13,757 bases of DNA from an uncultured Tissierellia bacterium (GTDB taxonomy: Bacteria; Bacillota; Clostridia; Tissierellales; Peptoniphilaceae). The notes under the pieces are model-generated. The model ran no database searches. It saw only the letters and a list, made by a program, of their open reading frames with translations, and was not told the origin of the DNA. The translations under genes and the position numbers were made by a program. The DNA is taken from NCBI GenBank assembly GCA_902489375.1, contig CABTZP010000026.1:1-13757 (forward strand), read 5' to 3'. Positions 1 to 6,831 of the stretch are shown in pieces (positions within the stretch are counted from its first letter, which is position 1; every line of letters begins with the position of its first letter).

Positions 1-297
1 AACCTTCTTACCGACCGGGTGGTTTCTCTATTAGGAAGCCGGCAAAAACCTTTGGTCTTTATTTTATGGGGAAAATTTGCCCAAAGTAAAAGAGACTTCA
101 TTACCAATCCGCTTTCCCTGGTTCTTTCTTCAGCTCATCCCTCGCCCCTTTCGGCCTATCGGGGCTTTTTCGGTTCAAAGCCTTTCTCAAAGACCAATGC
201 TTATTTAAAGGAAATTGGAGAAGAACCCATTGACTGGAAGCTGCCTGACCTTTATTCCAGCCCTCAAATCAAACAATCGGGGGAAGTCCATGGATAG
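1..297 (+). CDS. ung: Uracil-DNA glycosylase, C-terminal part (5' end outside window)
   Basis: Family 1 uracil-DNA glycosylase removes uracil from DNA to start base excision repair. Only the last 98 codons are present; the reading frame is open from base 1, so the N-terminal part with the water-activating Asp motif (GQDPYH in this family) lies upstream. The visible part contains the diagnostic leucine-loop motif HPSPLSAYRGFFG, whose catalytic His codon is at 136-138, followed by a SKPFSKTN-type segment and the usual C-terminal PIDWxLP. A tail of about 14 residues follows the normal family end. The stop (295-297) overlaps the start of the downstream pseudouridine synthase by 8 nt, suggesting co-transcription. 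Identification is secure from the motif; the fragment gives no information on promoter or start. Confidence 0.95.
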   Translation, partial: NLLTDRVVSLLGSRQKPLVFILWGKFAQSKRDFITNPLSLVLSSAHPSPLSAYRGFFGSKPFSKTNAYLKEIGEEPIDWKLPDLYSSPQIKQSGEVHG

Positions 298-1270
298 AGA
301 AAAGATGATTTCCTGGACAGTGGAAGGGGAAGAGGGGAAGGATCTTCGATTGGATCAAGAAGCAACCCGCTATCTCGGAGATTTTTCCCGATCCAGAATC
401 TCCAAGGCGATTAAAAATGGCGCCATCACGGTCAATGGAGATCAGTCAAAAAGCTCTTCTCCGGTAAAAAAGGGTGATCGGATCCAGGCGGATCTATCCG
501 CCCTTAAGATTCCTCCCATACGGCCAGAACAGGTTCCTCTGGATATTCTTTATCAGGATGAAGACCTTCTTGTGATCAACAAGCCTGCGGGAATGATTGT
601 ACATCCCACCCTTACGGTTAGAGAAGGGACGCTGGTCAATGCCCTTTTGGGGATGGGCATTCCCTTAAGCCAGGTAAATGGGCCGCTTAGACCGGGAATT
701 GTCCATCGGCTGGATGCGCAAACCTCAGGGGCGATCATGATCGCAAAAAATGATTCTTCTCATCACAAGCTTGCCGATGACCTTCAGTTAAGGATGGTTC
801 AAAAGACTTACTTAGCGATCTGTCAGGGAAAATGGGACGTAAATCATATGCGAATTGCTCTTCCGATCGGACGAAGTCCCAGTCAGCCGCAAAAAAGAGA
901 AGTCATCCTGGAAGGAGGAAAGGAAGCCATAACGATTGCCAACACCCTTTCAATCGGGGAGGAAGCCAGTCTTATCGCTTTTCAAATTTTGACCGGAAGG
1001 ACTCATCAAATTCGTGTTCATGCCCGGGCAATGAAGCATCCGGTCGTTGGAGACCGACTTTATGGTTATAAAAAAGAGCGCCATCCTACCGCTCATCAGC
1101 TTTTGCATTCCTTTTATCTCTGCTTTTGTCACCCTCGTACGGGAAAAAAACTTCAATTTTTTGCTCCCTGGGATCAGGAATTTGAGCGAATGGCCAAAAT
1201 CTATGCCTTAGAACTTCCAAAAATAGGCGATTTTTCATTTATTGAACAAAGTCAAAGAAAGGATGAATGA
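290..1270 (+). CDS. rluD: RluA/RluD-family 23S rRNA pseudouridine synthase
   Basis: This enzyme isomerises uridine to pseudouridine in large-subunit rRNA (RluA family; RluD is the best studied member). Translated from 290 it has 326 residues, normal for the family. An S4 RNA-binding domain lies at about residues 19-66 and the catalytic domain follows. The active-site motif is HRLDAQTSG with the nucleophilic Asp at residue 142; the family more often has HRLDKxTSG, so the Lys to Ala change is a mild deviation. LLVINKPAGMIVHP (93-106) and the GRTHQIRVH segment are also typical. The ATG at 290 is preferred because a GGGGGAAG-like stretch precedes it and it overlaps the ung stop; an ATG at 305 is a possible alternative, while an in-frame start at 215 would lie deep inside ung. 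Exact target uridines cannot be told from sequence alone. Confidence 0.92.
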   Translation: MDREKMISWTVEGEEGKDLRLDQEATRYLGDFSRSRISKAIKNGAITVNGDQSKSSSPVKKGDRIQADLSALKIPPIRPEQVPLDILYQDEDLLVINKPAGMIVHPTLTVREGTLVNALLGMGIPLSQVNGPLRPGIVHRLDAQTSGAIMIAKNDSSHHKLADDLQLRMVQKTYLAICQGKWDVNHMRIALPIGRSPSQPQKREVILEGGKEAITIANTLSIGEEASLIAFQILTGRTHQIRVHARAMKHPVVGDRLYGYKKERHPTAHQLLHSFYLCFCHPRTGKKLQFFAPWDQEFERMAKIYALELPKIGDFSFIEQSQRKDE

Positions 1271-2799
1271 TGATTGGTCGATCTTTAACCTGTCAGTTGG
1301 AAGGGTTAAAAACAGGAATCGTTCTTGTCGAAGCGGAGATCCTAAAAGGGTTCCCCGCTTTTTATATTGTTGGTCTGGCTGGAACTTCGGTTCAGGAATC
1401 CAGAGATCGGATCCGCTCCGCCTTCCATTCTTCTAAAATTTCTTTACCGCCGGGAAAGATTATTATCAACCTTTATCCCGGAAGTCAGAGAAAAACGGGA
1501 AGTCACTGGGACCTTGCCATCGCCATGGCCCTTTTGATGTCAATGGGAAAAGTTCCCGAAAAAGAGATGAAAAACTCGGTTTTCATCGGAGAACTGGGTC
1601 TTGACGGAAGCTTAAGAGCCAGTACAGGAACGCTTGCGATGGTGCTTTCCTTAGTTGGAAAGAAATATTCTGTTTTTTTTCCTGATAGTCAAAAAAGTCA
1701 GTGCGCTTCTGTTCGGGGAGTAGACCTCTATCCAGTGAAACACTTTACGCAAATCCTTGAACATTTCCAAGGCGGAAGAAAAATAAAAAAACTTGTTTAT
1801 CAGAAGCCAATAGAAGAAGAAAACGATTTTCCTCTCGATTATCAAGAGCTGAAGGGACAAAAGGTTTTAAAAAGGATTATGATGATTGCGGCAGCAGGAA
1901 AGCATCCGACACTTTTGATTGGCCCTCCAGGAGTGGGGAAAACCATGGCTTTAAGTCGTCTTCCCAGCATTCTTCTTCCTTTACAAGGAAATGAAAAAGA
2001 AGAAGTTGCCCTGATTCGATCGTTAGACGATCATGCCGGCTTGGTCTCTGGAGAAAAACTCTTCTCTTCCAAGCCCCCTTTTCGAACTCCCCACTATTCT
2101 CTTACCGTTTCCGGGCTGACCGGAGGAGGGAATACCTGGAAACCTGGAGAGCTGACTTTGGCCCATCGAGGTCTTCTCTTTTTTGACGAACTTCCTTTAT
2201 TCTCTCGAGAAGTCTTAGATTCCTTGCGGGGTCCTATGGAAAGAAAAAGTCTTACCTTATCCAGAAATCATCATCTGATGACAATGCCTTCTGATATTAT
2301 GCTTGTTGCTGCCATGAATCCTTGTCCCTGCGGTTATTACGGAACAAAAGATCACCCCTGCTCCTGTTCCGCGGGTGAGATCCTTCGTTATCGAAGAAAA
2401 ATCTCCCAGGCGCTACTTGACCGATTCGACATCATTTACGACTGCCCTTCGGTGGATTGGCATCAAAATCAGGAGGATCAAATGAGCAGCATGATCATGC
2501 GGGGAAGGGTAAGGGATGCTTTTGAACGGGAAAAGTGCAGAAATCAGCCCTATCAATTTTTGACCAACCATGACCTTCCGGACAAGGTCAGCGAAGAGGC
2601 CTTTCTTTTGGATGAAAATTCTCGTTTTATCCTCGAAAACCTTTGCCGAAATTATTCATTATCTGCCCGTGTTCGTCGGGCCATCCTCAAAACCGCACGC
2701 ACGATATCTGATTTAGAAGGAGAAGAAAAAATTCATGAGAATTCGATTTATGAAGCTTTTCAATATCGAAAATCGGCTTTACATTTCTGGGCACTTTAG
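1267..2799 (+). CDS. comM: ComM/YifB family AAA+ ATPase (Mg-chelatase-like)
   Basis: ComM is a hexameric AAA+ helicase that promotes branch migration during natural transformation in Proteobacteria; its role in Firmicutes is less well studied. The protein is 510 residues, the usual full length. An N-terminal ChlI-type domain (about 1-170, including KGFPAFYIVGLA) is followed by the Walker A motif GPPGVGKT at 219-226, Walker B with D307-E308, and the family-specific AAMNPCPCGYYG at 348-359. Cysteines 353, 355, 365 and 367 form the CPC...CSC pattern common in this family. The LLDRFD arginine-finger region is at 383-388, and the C-terminal SxSARxxRxxLKxARTIxDL-type segment is present. AAAGGA at 1258-1263 serves as RBS; spacing is 3 nt to the ATG at 1267 and 6 nt to the adjacent ATG at 1270, so the true start may be 1270. 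In many Clostridia dprA or topA follows, but not here. Confidence 0.95.
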   Translation: MMIGRSLTCQLEGLKTGIVLVEAEILKGFPAFYIVGLAGTSVQESRDRIRSAFHSSKISLPPGKIIINLYPGSQRKTGSHWDLAIAMALLMSMGKVPEKEMKNSVFIGELGLDGSLRASTGTLAMVLSLVGKKYSVFFPDSQKSQCASVRGVDLYPVKHFTQILEHFQGGRKIKKLVYQKPIEEENDFPLDYQELKGQKVLKRIMMIAAAGKHPTLLIGPPGVGKTMALSRLPSILLPLQGNEKEEVALIRSLDDHAGLVSGEKLFSSKPPFRTPHYSLTVSGLTGGGNTWKPGELTLAHRGLLFFDELPLFSREVLDSLRGPMERKSLTLSRNHHLMTMPSDIMLVAAMNPCPCGYYGTKDHPCSCSAGEILRYRRKISQALLDRFDIIYDCPSVDWHQNQEDQMSSMIMRGRVRDAFEREKCRNQPYQFLTNHDLPDKVSEEAFLLDENSRFILENLCRNYSLSARVRRAILKTARTISDLEGEEKIHENSIYEAFQYRKSALHFWAL

Positions 2800-2822
2800 C
2801 TGAAATTTTATGCATATATTGT

Positions 2823-2851
2823 TTGAAAAAATATTCTTTAATGATTATAAT
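2823..2851 (+). promoter_or_regulatory. Predicted sigma-A promoter for the efp-led operon
   Basis: A -35 element TTGAAA (2823-2828) and a perfect -10 element TATAAT (2846-2851) are separated by exactly 17 bp, the optimal spacing for housekeeping sigma. Transcription would start near 2858, giving a 5' UTR of about 30 nt before the efp start. The surrounding gap is clearly richer in A+T than the genes on either side. No other gap in the window shows a promoter of this quality, so it probably drives efp and much of the downstream gene run. Inferred from sequence only. Confidence 0.8.
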
Positions 2852-2875
2852 ATATTACATATCCAATAAATTTAC

Positions 2876-2883
2876 AGAGGAGG
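2876..2883 (+). promoter_or_regulatory. Strong ribosome binding site deciding the efp start
   Basis: AGAGGAGG at 2876-2883 is a near-perfect Shine-Dalgarno sequence. It lies 2 nt before an ATG at 2886 and 5 nt before an adjacent ATG at 2889. The second gives the better spacing and a protein beginning MLSANDLRKG, which matches the normal N-terminus of EF-P. Confidence 0.8.
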
Positions 2884-2888
2884 ACATG

Positions 2889-3446
2889 ATGTTATCTGCT
2901 AATGATTTAAGAAAGGGAACGACTTTTGTTTATGAGGATGCGGTCTTTGAAATTATTGATTTTCAGCACGTCAAGCCAGGAAAAGGCGCTGCCTTTGTTC
3001 GGGCGAAAATCCGTAATGTTATGACGGGCGGTTCCAAAGAAGTTACCTTTAACCCCAATGATAAATTTGAAGAAGCCCGTATTGAAACCCGAGAAATGCA
3101 GTTCCTTTATAAAGACGGAGACCTCTACTATTTCATGGATCCTGATTCTTATGAGCAGATTCCTCTAGAAAGCAGCTTAGTTGAAGAAGCCATGAAATAT
3201 ATCCGTGAATCAGATAGCGCCACCATGCAGTTTTACAAAGGCAAGCCTTTTAATGTTTCGGCGCAAAATTTTGTTGAACTGGAAGTCATTAAAACAGAGC
3301 CTGGTGTTGCAGGAAATACGGCGACTTCTGCAACAAAGCCAGCTGTTGTGGAAACGGGCGCAACGATTGATGTTCCGCTTTTCGTGAACATTGGCGACAG
3401 AATTAAAATCGATACCCGTACTGGGGACTATCTCTCTCGCGTGTAG
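2889..3446 (+). CDS. efp: Translation elongation factor P
   Basis: EF-P binds between the P and E sites of ribosomes stalled at polyproline stretches and stimulates peptide bond formation. The product from 2889 has 185 residues, the standard EF-P length. The N-terminal KOW-like domain carries KPGKGAAFVR at residues 29-38, with Lys32 at the loop tip that is post-translationally modified in many bacteria. The two C-terminal OB folds follow, ending in the characteristic GDRIKIDTRTGDYLSRV segment. The start is set by the strong AGAGGAGG site; an upstream in-frame TTG at 2823 falls within the predicted -35 element and is not credible. The gene leads the long downstream run and has its own promoter. 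In many Firmicutes asp23 or spoIIIA genes sit between efp and nusB; here they are absent. Confidence 0.97.
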   Translation: MLSANDLRKGTTFVYEDAVFEIIDFQHVKPGKGAAFVRAKIRNVMTGGSKEVTFNPNDKFEEARIETREMQFLYKDGDLYYFMDPDSYEQIPLESSLVEEAMKYIRESDSATMQFYKGKPFNVSAQNFVELEVIKTEPGVAGNTATSATKPAVVETGATIDVPLFVNIGDRIKIDTRTGDYLSRV

Positions 3447-3465
3447 CGTTTTTGGATCCCGTGTT

Positions 3466-3954
3466 ATGAAGCGAAAAGACCAGCGTGAATGGCTGGTAAA
3501 AATGACCTATGAAGCCTTGGTCCGCCGTGAAAAAAGCCAGGATATCGAAGCGCTTTTAGCTGCTCACGAGCTTCCTGTCGGCAATCCCTACCTGATTGAC
3601 TCCATGACCTCTCTTTTTCATCATTGGGATGAGCTGGAAAAACTGGTGCAAAAGCACCTTAACAACTGGAAACTGGAACGTTTGCCTTTAATCGACCGGG
3701 CAATTTTGATGGTCGCCGCAAATGAGATGGCTTATACCAAGCTCGCTCCACCTTCAGTGACCATTAATGAATGCGTAGAAATAGCGAAAAGCTATTCCGA
3801 TGCCAGCTCTTTTCGATTTGTAAATGGGGTTTTGGCCTCTGTTTTTCAGGACCTGCAAACCGCAAAGGAAGGTTCAGATCAGCCTGGAGAAAGTTCATCG
3901 GCCCCTGCTGACCTTAAGGACGACTTTTCCGATGAAGAAACGATTCGTCGATGA
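3466..3954 (+). CDS. nusB: Transcription antitermination factor NusB
   Basis: NusB forms a complex with NusE (S10) on boxA RNA and supports antitermination of rRNA operons. The protein is 162 residues, somewhat longer than the usual 130-150. The helical fold is recognisable from LPLIDRAILMVAANEM (73-88) and from the conserved SVTINECVEIAKSY plus FRFVNGVLASV segments (97-127). Residues from about 132 to 162 form an acidic, Ser/Asp/Glu-rich and probably disordered tail not part of the core fold. The ATG at 3466 gives the normal N-terminus (KRKDQREWL); its RBS is weak. It starts 20 nt after efp stops, and its TGA overlaps the xseA start as ATGA, implying translational coupling. An upstream in-frame start at 3391 would overlap the efp C-terminus and is unlikely. 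Confidence 0.93.
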   Translation: MKRKDQREWLVKMTYEALVRREKSQDIEALLAAHELPVGNPYLIDSMTSLFHHWDELEKLVQKHLNNWKLERLPLIDRAILMVAANEMAYTKLAPPSVTINECVEIAKSYSDASSFRFVNGVLASVFQDLQTAKEGSDQPGESSSAPADLKDDFSDEETIRR

Positions 3955-5186
3955 GACCCATTCGCGTATCTGAGCTTTCCTTTTATATGGAAAGAATCTT
4001 GAAAAAAGATGCCATTCTCCAAAAGCTAGAAGTTGAGGGTGAAATCACCAATGTGAGGAGATCACGCTTCCTTTACTTTGATTTAAAAGATCAAAAAGCA
4101 CTTTTGCACTGCGTCTCTTTTGATCCGAAAAGAGATTTTTCTTTGGTAAAGGAAGGCGATCAGGCCATTATTCAGGGGCGAATCTCTCTTTACCATCTGG
4201 GCGGGAGGATTCAGTTAACCGTATCAGGGATACGTTCAGCAGGTCTGGGAGAAGACGCTCTTCGTCTTTGCGCATTAAAAGAGAAATTGCAAAGGGAAGG
4301 CCTTTTTGACCCCGACAAAAAAAAGCCCCTGCCTGAGATGCCCAGGGTGATTGGTTTGATTACTTCGGCCACCGGTGCTGTCCTGCATGATTTTGCCAAT
4401 GAAGCAAATCGCAGGTTTCCTTTGGTAAAAATCTTATTTGAAAATGCTTCAGTACAGGGACAGGCAGCGCCGGCAGAAATCATTCGAGCCATGGATGATT
4501 TTGAACAGTACCATCTGACCTCTCCGATCGATTTGATCGTTATTGCCAGGGGAGGCGGATCTGGGGAAGATCTCTCTTGCTTTAACGATGAAGCTTTGGT
4601 TCGCCGGGTCTTTCAATCACCAATTCCCGTGATTTCCGCAATTGGTCACCAAGTTGATTACACCCTGCTTGACCTCGTTTCCGATCGCAGGGCCTCTACA
4701 CCGACAGAAGCGGCTAATCTGGCCCTTCCAGATCAGCTTCAGCTTGCGCAGTCCCTGGATGATTTGCAGAGGTCTATCTGGAAAGGTCTTCATTCAAAGA
4801 TCCGAGAAAAAAGACTCTTCATCCTGAAAGAAGAAAAAGAAATTGAAGCTCTCCATCCTTCACGAAGGATCAGCGCGGAAAGAAGGGCGCTGGAAAATGG
4901 AATGCAGACGATTGAGCAGAAATTTCAGGAGCTTGTCATCCATAAAAGAAAAATCTTACAGGAAAGAAGTCTTTCCATTTCCAAGACCTTTAGCCAGAAA
5001 GTGGAGGAAGTGAATCAAAGGCTCAAAATCTCACCCCTTCCCCTTTCTCTATATTCTTTAGAGGGAAAAACCATTGAAAAGGATAAAGATATTCTCATCG
5101 GCAAAACCTATCAATTGCAATCAAAGGACTTTGCCTATCAGATCCTGATAAAAGAAAAGGAAAGGAAGGCTGAACACCATGAATGA
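3951..5186 (+). CDS. xseA: Exodeoxyribonuclease VII large subunit
   Basis: XseA is the catalytic subunit of exonuclease VII, which degrades single-stranded DNA from both ends into oligonucleotides together with several XseB subunits. It has 411 residues. An N-terminal OB-fold domain (about 1-100) is followed by the catalytic domain with ITSATGAVLHD (137-147), RGGGSGEDL (200-208), the GHQVDYTLLDLVSDRR segment (232-247) and STPTEAA (249-255), all diagnostic. Residues from about 263 to 370 are Lys/Glu-rich and predicted to form the long coiled coil that carries XseB. The start overlaps the nusB stop (ATGA) and the stop overlaps the xseB start by 8 nt, so the two subunits are made from one coupled message. 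No catalytic residue appears missing. Confidence 0.97.
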   Translation: MRPIRVSELSFYMERILKKDAILQKLEVEGEITNVRRSRFLYFDLKDQKALLHCVSFDPKRDFSLVKEGDQAIIQGRISLYHLGGRIQLTVSGIRSAGLGEDALRLCALKEKLQREGLFDPDKKKPLPEMPRVIGLITSATGAVLHDFANEANRRFPLVKILFENASVQGQAAPAEIIRAMDDFEQYHLTSPIDLIVIARGGGSGEDLSCFNDEALVRRVFQSPIPVISAIGHQVDYTLLDLVSDRRASTPTEAANLALPDQLQLAQSLDDLQRSIWKGLHSKIREKRLFILKEEKEIEALHPSRRISAERRALENGMQTIEQKFQELVIHKRKILQERSLSISKTFSQKVEEVNQRLKISPLPLSLYSLEGKTIEKDKDILIGKTYQLQSKDFAYQILIKEKERKAEHHE

Positions 5187-5430
5187 AAAGATTGAGAAGG
5201 GGGAAAAACCGGAAGAAGTCCTTTGCTTTGAGGAAGGTCTGGCAAAATTAAAAAGCATTGGTCAGGCCATGCAGGAGGAAGAGGCGCTGGATCGTTCTCT
5301 TGCCCTATATAAACAAGCGAAGGCGCTTTCGCTCCATCTTCAAAAGCTATTAGATCAGGCGGAATTGGAGATTACCACCCTGGAAGGCGAGACCGTTTCT
5401 GTCGAGCTGGATAAGAAAGATGAGGCGTAA
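5179..5430 (+). CDS. xseB: Exodeoxyribonuclease VII small subunit
   Basis: XseB is the small helical partner of XseA in exonuclease VII. The 83-residue length is normal. The sequence fits the family pattern: FEEGLAKLKSIGQAM (17-31), an acidic EEEALDRSLALYKQAKAL segment, then a second helix with LLDQAELEI. The start is fixed by AAAGGAAGG at 5161-5169 with 9 nt spacing and by the 8 nt overlap with xseA. The C-terminal tail is acidic. Its stop at 5428-5430 abuts the next gene, whose ATG at 5432 begins 1 nt later. Confidence 0.95.
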   Translation: MNEKIEKGEKPEEVLCFEEGLAKLKSIGQAMQEEEALDRSLALYKQAKALSLHLQKLLDQAELEITTLEGETVSVELDKKDEA

Positions 5431-5431
5431 A

Positions 5432-6364
5432 ATGACCGGCCAAAAGGACCCTTCCTGGGAGCACTTTTATACGCATTGGCATTCCCATTTCGAACCCTAT
5501 TTTGCTAAGCTTTTTCAGGATCAAAGAGAGAGCTGGCTTTCATCGCGGATGTTAGATCCGATTGATTCTAGCCAAATCAATCAGAAGATTGATCTTTTTT
5601 CTGCTATGGACTATGCCTGCACCGGAGGAAAGAGGATAAGGCCCCTTTTGATGGCGCTTTCTTATCATTCGGTATCGGAGAAGGCCCCTGAGGATGATCC
5701 CCTTCTTTTTGAATTTGCTTCGGCTTTGGAGATGATTCATTCCTATTCTTTGGTTCACGACGATCTCCCGGGGATGGATAATGACGAATTTCGCCGAGGG
5801 AAACGTACAGTCCATGCAAAATATGGACAGGGAACAGGAATTTTAACCGGGGACGCACTTTTAAATTTTGCCTTTGAGCGCGCAAGCCTGGCCGTTTTTC
5901 AAGCGCCTGGTGACCGAAAAGATGCCGCCTTGGAATCCCTTCTTTGTCTATCCCAAATGTCAGGCGTTTCCGGCATGATCGGCGGCCAGGCATTAGATTT
6001 AAACCCTGCGCTTTTAGGTCAGGCAAGGATCCTCTCACTGATGGTCGAGAAAAAGACCTGCTGCCTTTTTATGGCAGCTTGCCGGATTGGCGGCCTTCTG
6101 GGGGGAGGGAGCAAAGAGCGGATTGAAGCTTTGACCGATTTCGCTTTTTTCTTGGGTCAGGCCTACCAAATGAAGGACGATAATCAGGACCGAGAAAAAG
6201 ATTTACAAAGTGGAAAAGTCACTTACGCTGGTTTCTATCCGCAGCAAGATCTGCAAAAAGAGGTTGAAAATTTTACGGATCAAGCCATTCAGGCTTTAAA
6301 GGATATTCCGCGAAAAGAAGAGTTGGAGAGCCTAGCCATCAAGCTGGTAACCCGAAAAAAATAA
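5432..6364 (+). CDS. ispA: Polyprenyl (farnesyl/geranylgeranyl) diphosphate synthase
   Basis: This trans-prenyltransferase condenses isopentenyl diphosphate with allylic diphosphates, supplying precursors for undecaprenyl phosphate and quinones. The product from 5432 has 310 residues. GGKRIRP (65-71) binds substrate; the first Asp-rich motif is DDLPGMD at 110-116, followed by RRGKRTVH; the second is DDNQD at 249-253. Metal-binding Asp positions are kept in both. The second motif is hydrophilic (Asn-Gln) where the family typically has Ile-Leu (DDILD), and the loop between it and GKVTY (261-265) is about ten residues shorter than in E. coli IspA. ATG 5432 is preferred over 5420 because GAGG (5422-5425) precedes it by 6 nt. 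The xseA-xseB-ispA order is classic; dxs and tlyA, often next, are absent. Chain length of the product cannot be assigned from sequence. Confidence 0.93.
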   Translation: MTGQKDPSWEHFYTHWHSHFEPYFAKLFQDQRESWLSSRMLDPIDSSQINQKIDLFSAMDYACTGGKRIRPLLMALSYHSVSEKAPEDDPLLFEFASALEMIHSYSLVHDDLPGMDNDEFRRGKRTVHAKYGQGTGILTGDALLNFAFERASLAVFQAPGDRKDAALESLLCLSQMSGVSGMIGGQALDLNPALLGQARILSLMVEKKTCCLFMAACRIGGLLGGGSKERIEALTDFAFFLGQAYQMKDDNQDREKDLQSGKVTYAGFYPQQDLQKEVENFTDQAIQALKDIPRKEELESLAIKLVTRKK

Positions 6365-6378
6365 AAAAGGACAAAGAA

Positions 6379-6831
6379 ATGAAAAAGTATAATCGTCAGC
6401 GAATGATTCTCGATATCATTCAAAATAACCCCGTTCAAACGCAGGATCAACTGGCCGAATATCTAAAAAACGCCGGCATTTCTGCCACTCAGGCAACCAT
6501 TTCTCGCGATATTAAGGAGCTAAGAATTACGAAGGTTCAATCGCCAACTGGTGAATATCGCTATCAGATTTTAGATACCGTTCAGGATTCTTTAAATGAA
6601 AGACTGCGTCGAATCCTCCGGTCCTCAATTCTTTCCATCACCAGTGTTGAAAACCTGATCATCATTCAAACGGTCCTTTATTGCGCCCAGGTTTGCGGGA
6701 TGACCATTACCAACGCGAAAGTAGGCAACATTGCAGGCATTGTAACCGGTGAAGATACCATCTTCATTGCCATTAAAGATCGCACGAAGGTCGACGAAAC
6801 CATGGATACCTTAAAGGAGCTTCTCCGCTAA
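6379..6831 (+). CDS. argR: ArgR/AhrC-family arginine repressor
   Basis: Members are hexameric regulators that bind ARG boxes, usually with L-arginine as corepressor. The protein is 150 residues, the normal size. The N-terminal winged helix-turn-helix includes SATQATISRDIKEL (35-48), the expected recognition helix. The C-terminal oligomerisation and arginine domain ends GIVTGEDTIFIAI (120-132), where AhrC has GTICGDDT. By ungapped alignment to B. subtilis AhrC recalled from memory, the usual PG is LY (100-101), the Asp of the MDN segment is Thr111, and the first Asp of GDDT is Glu125. Arginine sensing may therefore be changed. AAAAAGGA ending at 6371 gives a 7 nt RBS spacing. The gene starts 14 nt after ispA and overlaps recN (TAATG), a very common argR-recN pairing in Firmicutes. 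Confidence 0.95.
   Translation: MKKYNRQRMILDIIQNNPVQTQDQLAEYLKNAGISATQATISRDIKELRITKVQSPTGEYRYQILDTVQDSLNERLRRILRSSILSITSVENLIIIQTVLYCAQVCGMTITNAKVGNIAGIVTGEDTIFIAIKDRTKVDETMDTLKELLR

Larger units (their letters stand above)
2800..2888. other. AT-rich intergenic region between comM and efp
   Basis: This is the longest non-coding stretch in the window (about 89 nt). It contains the sigma-A-like promoter and the efp ribosome binding site. I see no stem-loop followed by a T-run after the comM stop, so no intrinsic terminator is apparent and transcription from the ung-rluD-comM side may read through. Confidence 0.7.

Noticed and set aside
2823..2888. N-terminal extension of efp from TTG at 2823
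   Set aside because: The TTG lies in the predicted -35 element, and the strong RBS and the conserved 185-residue length both point to 2889.
5604..6038. 144-codon open frame on the minus strand inside ispA
   Set aside because: It lies entirely within a well-supported gene, has no recognisable motif, RBS or promoter, and its composition is that of a reverse-frame shadow.
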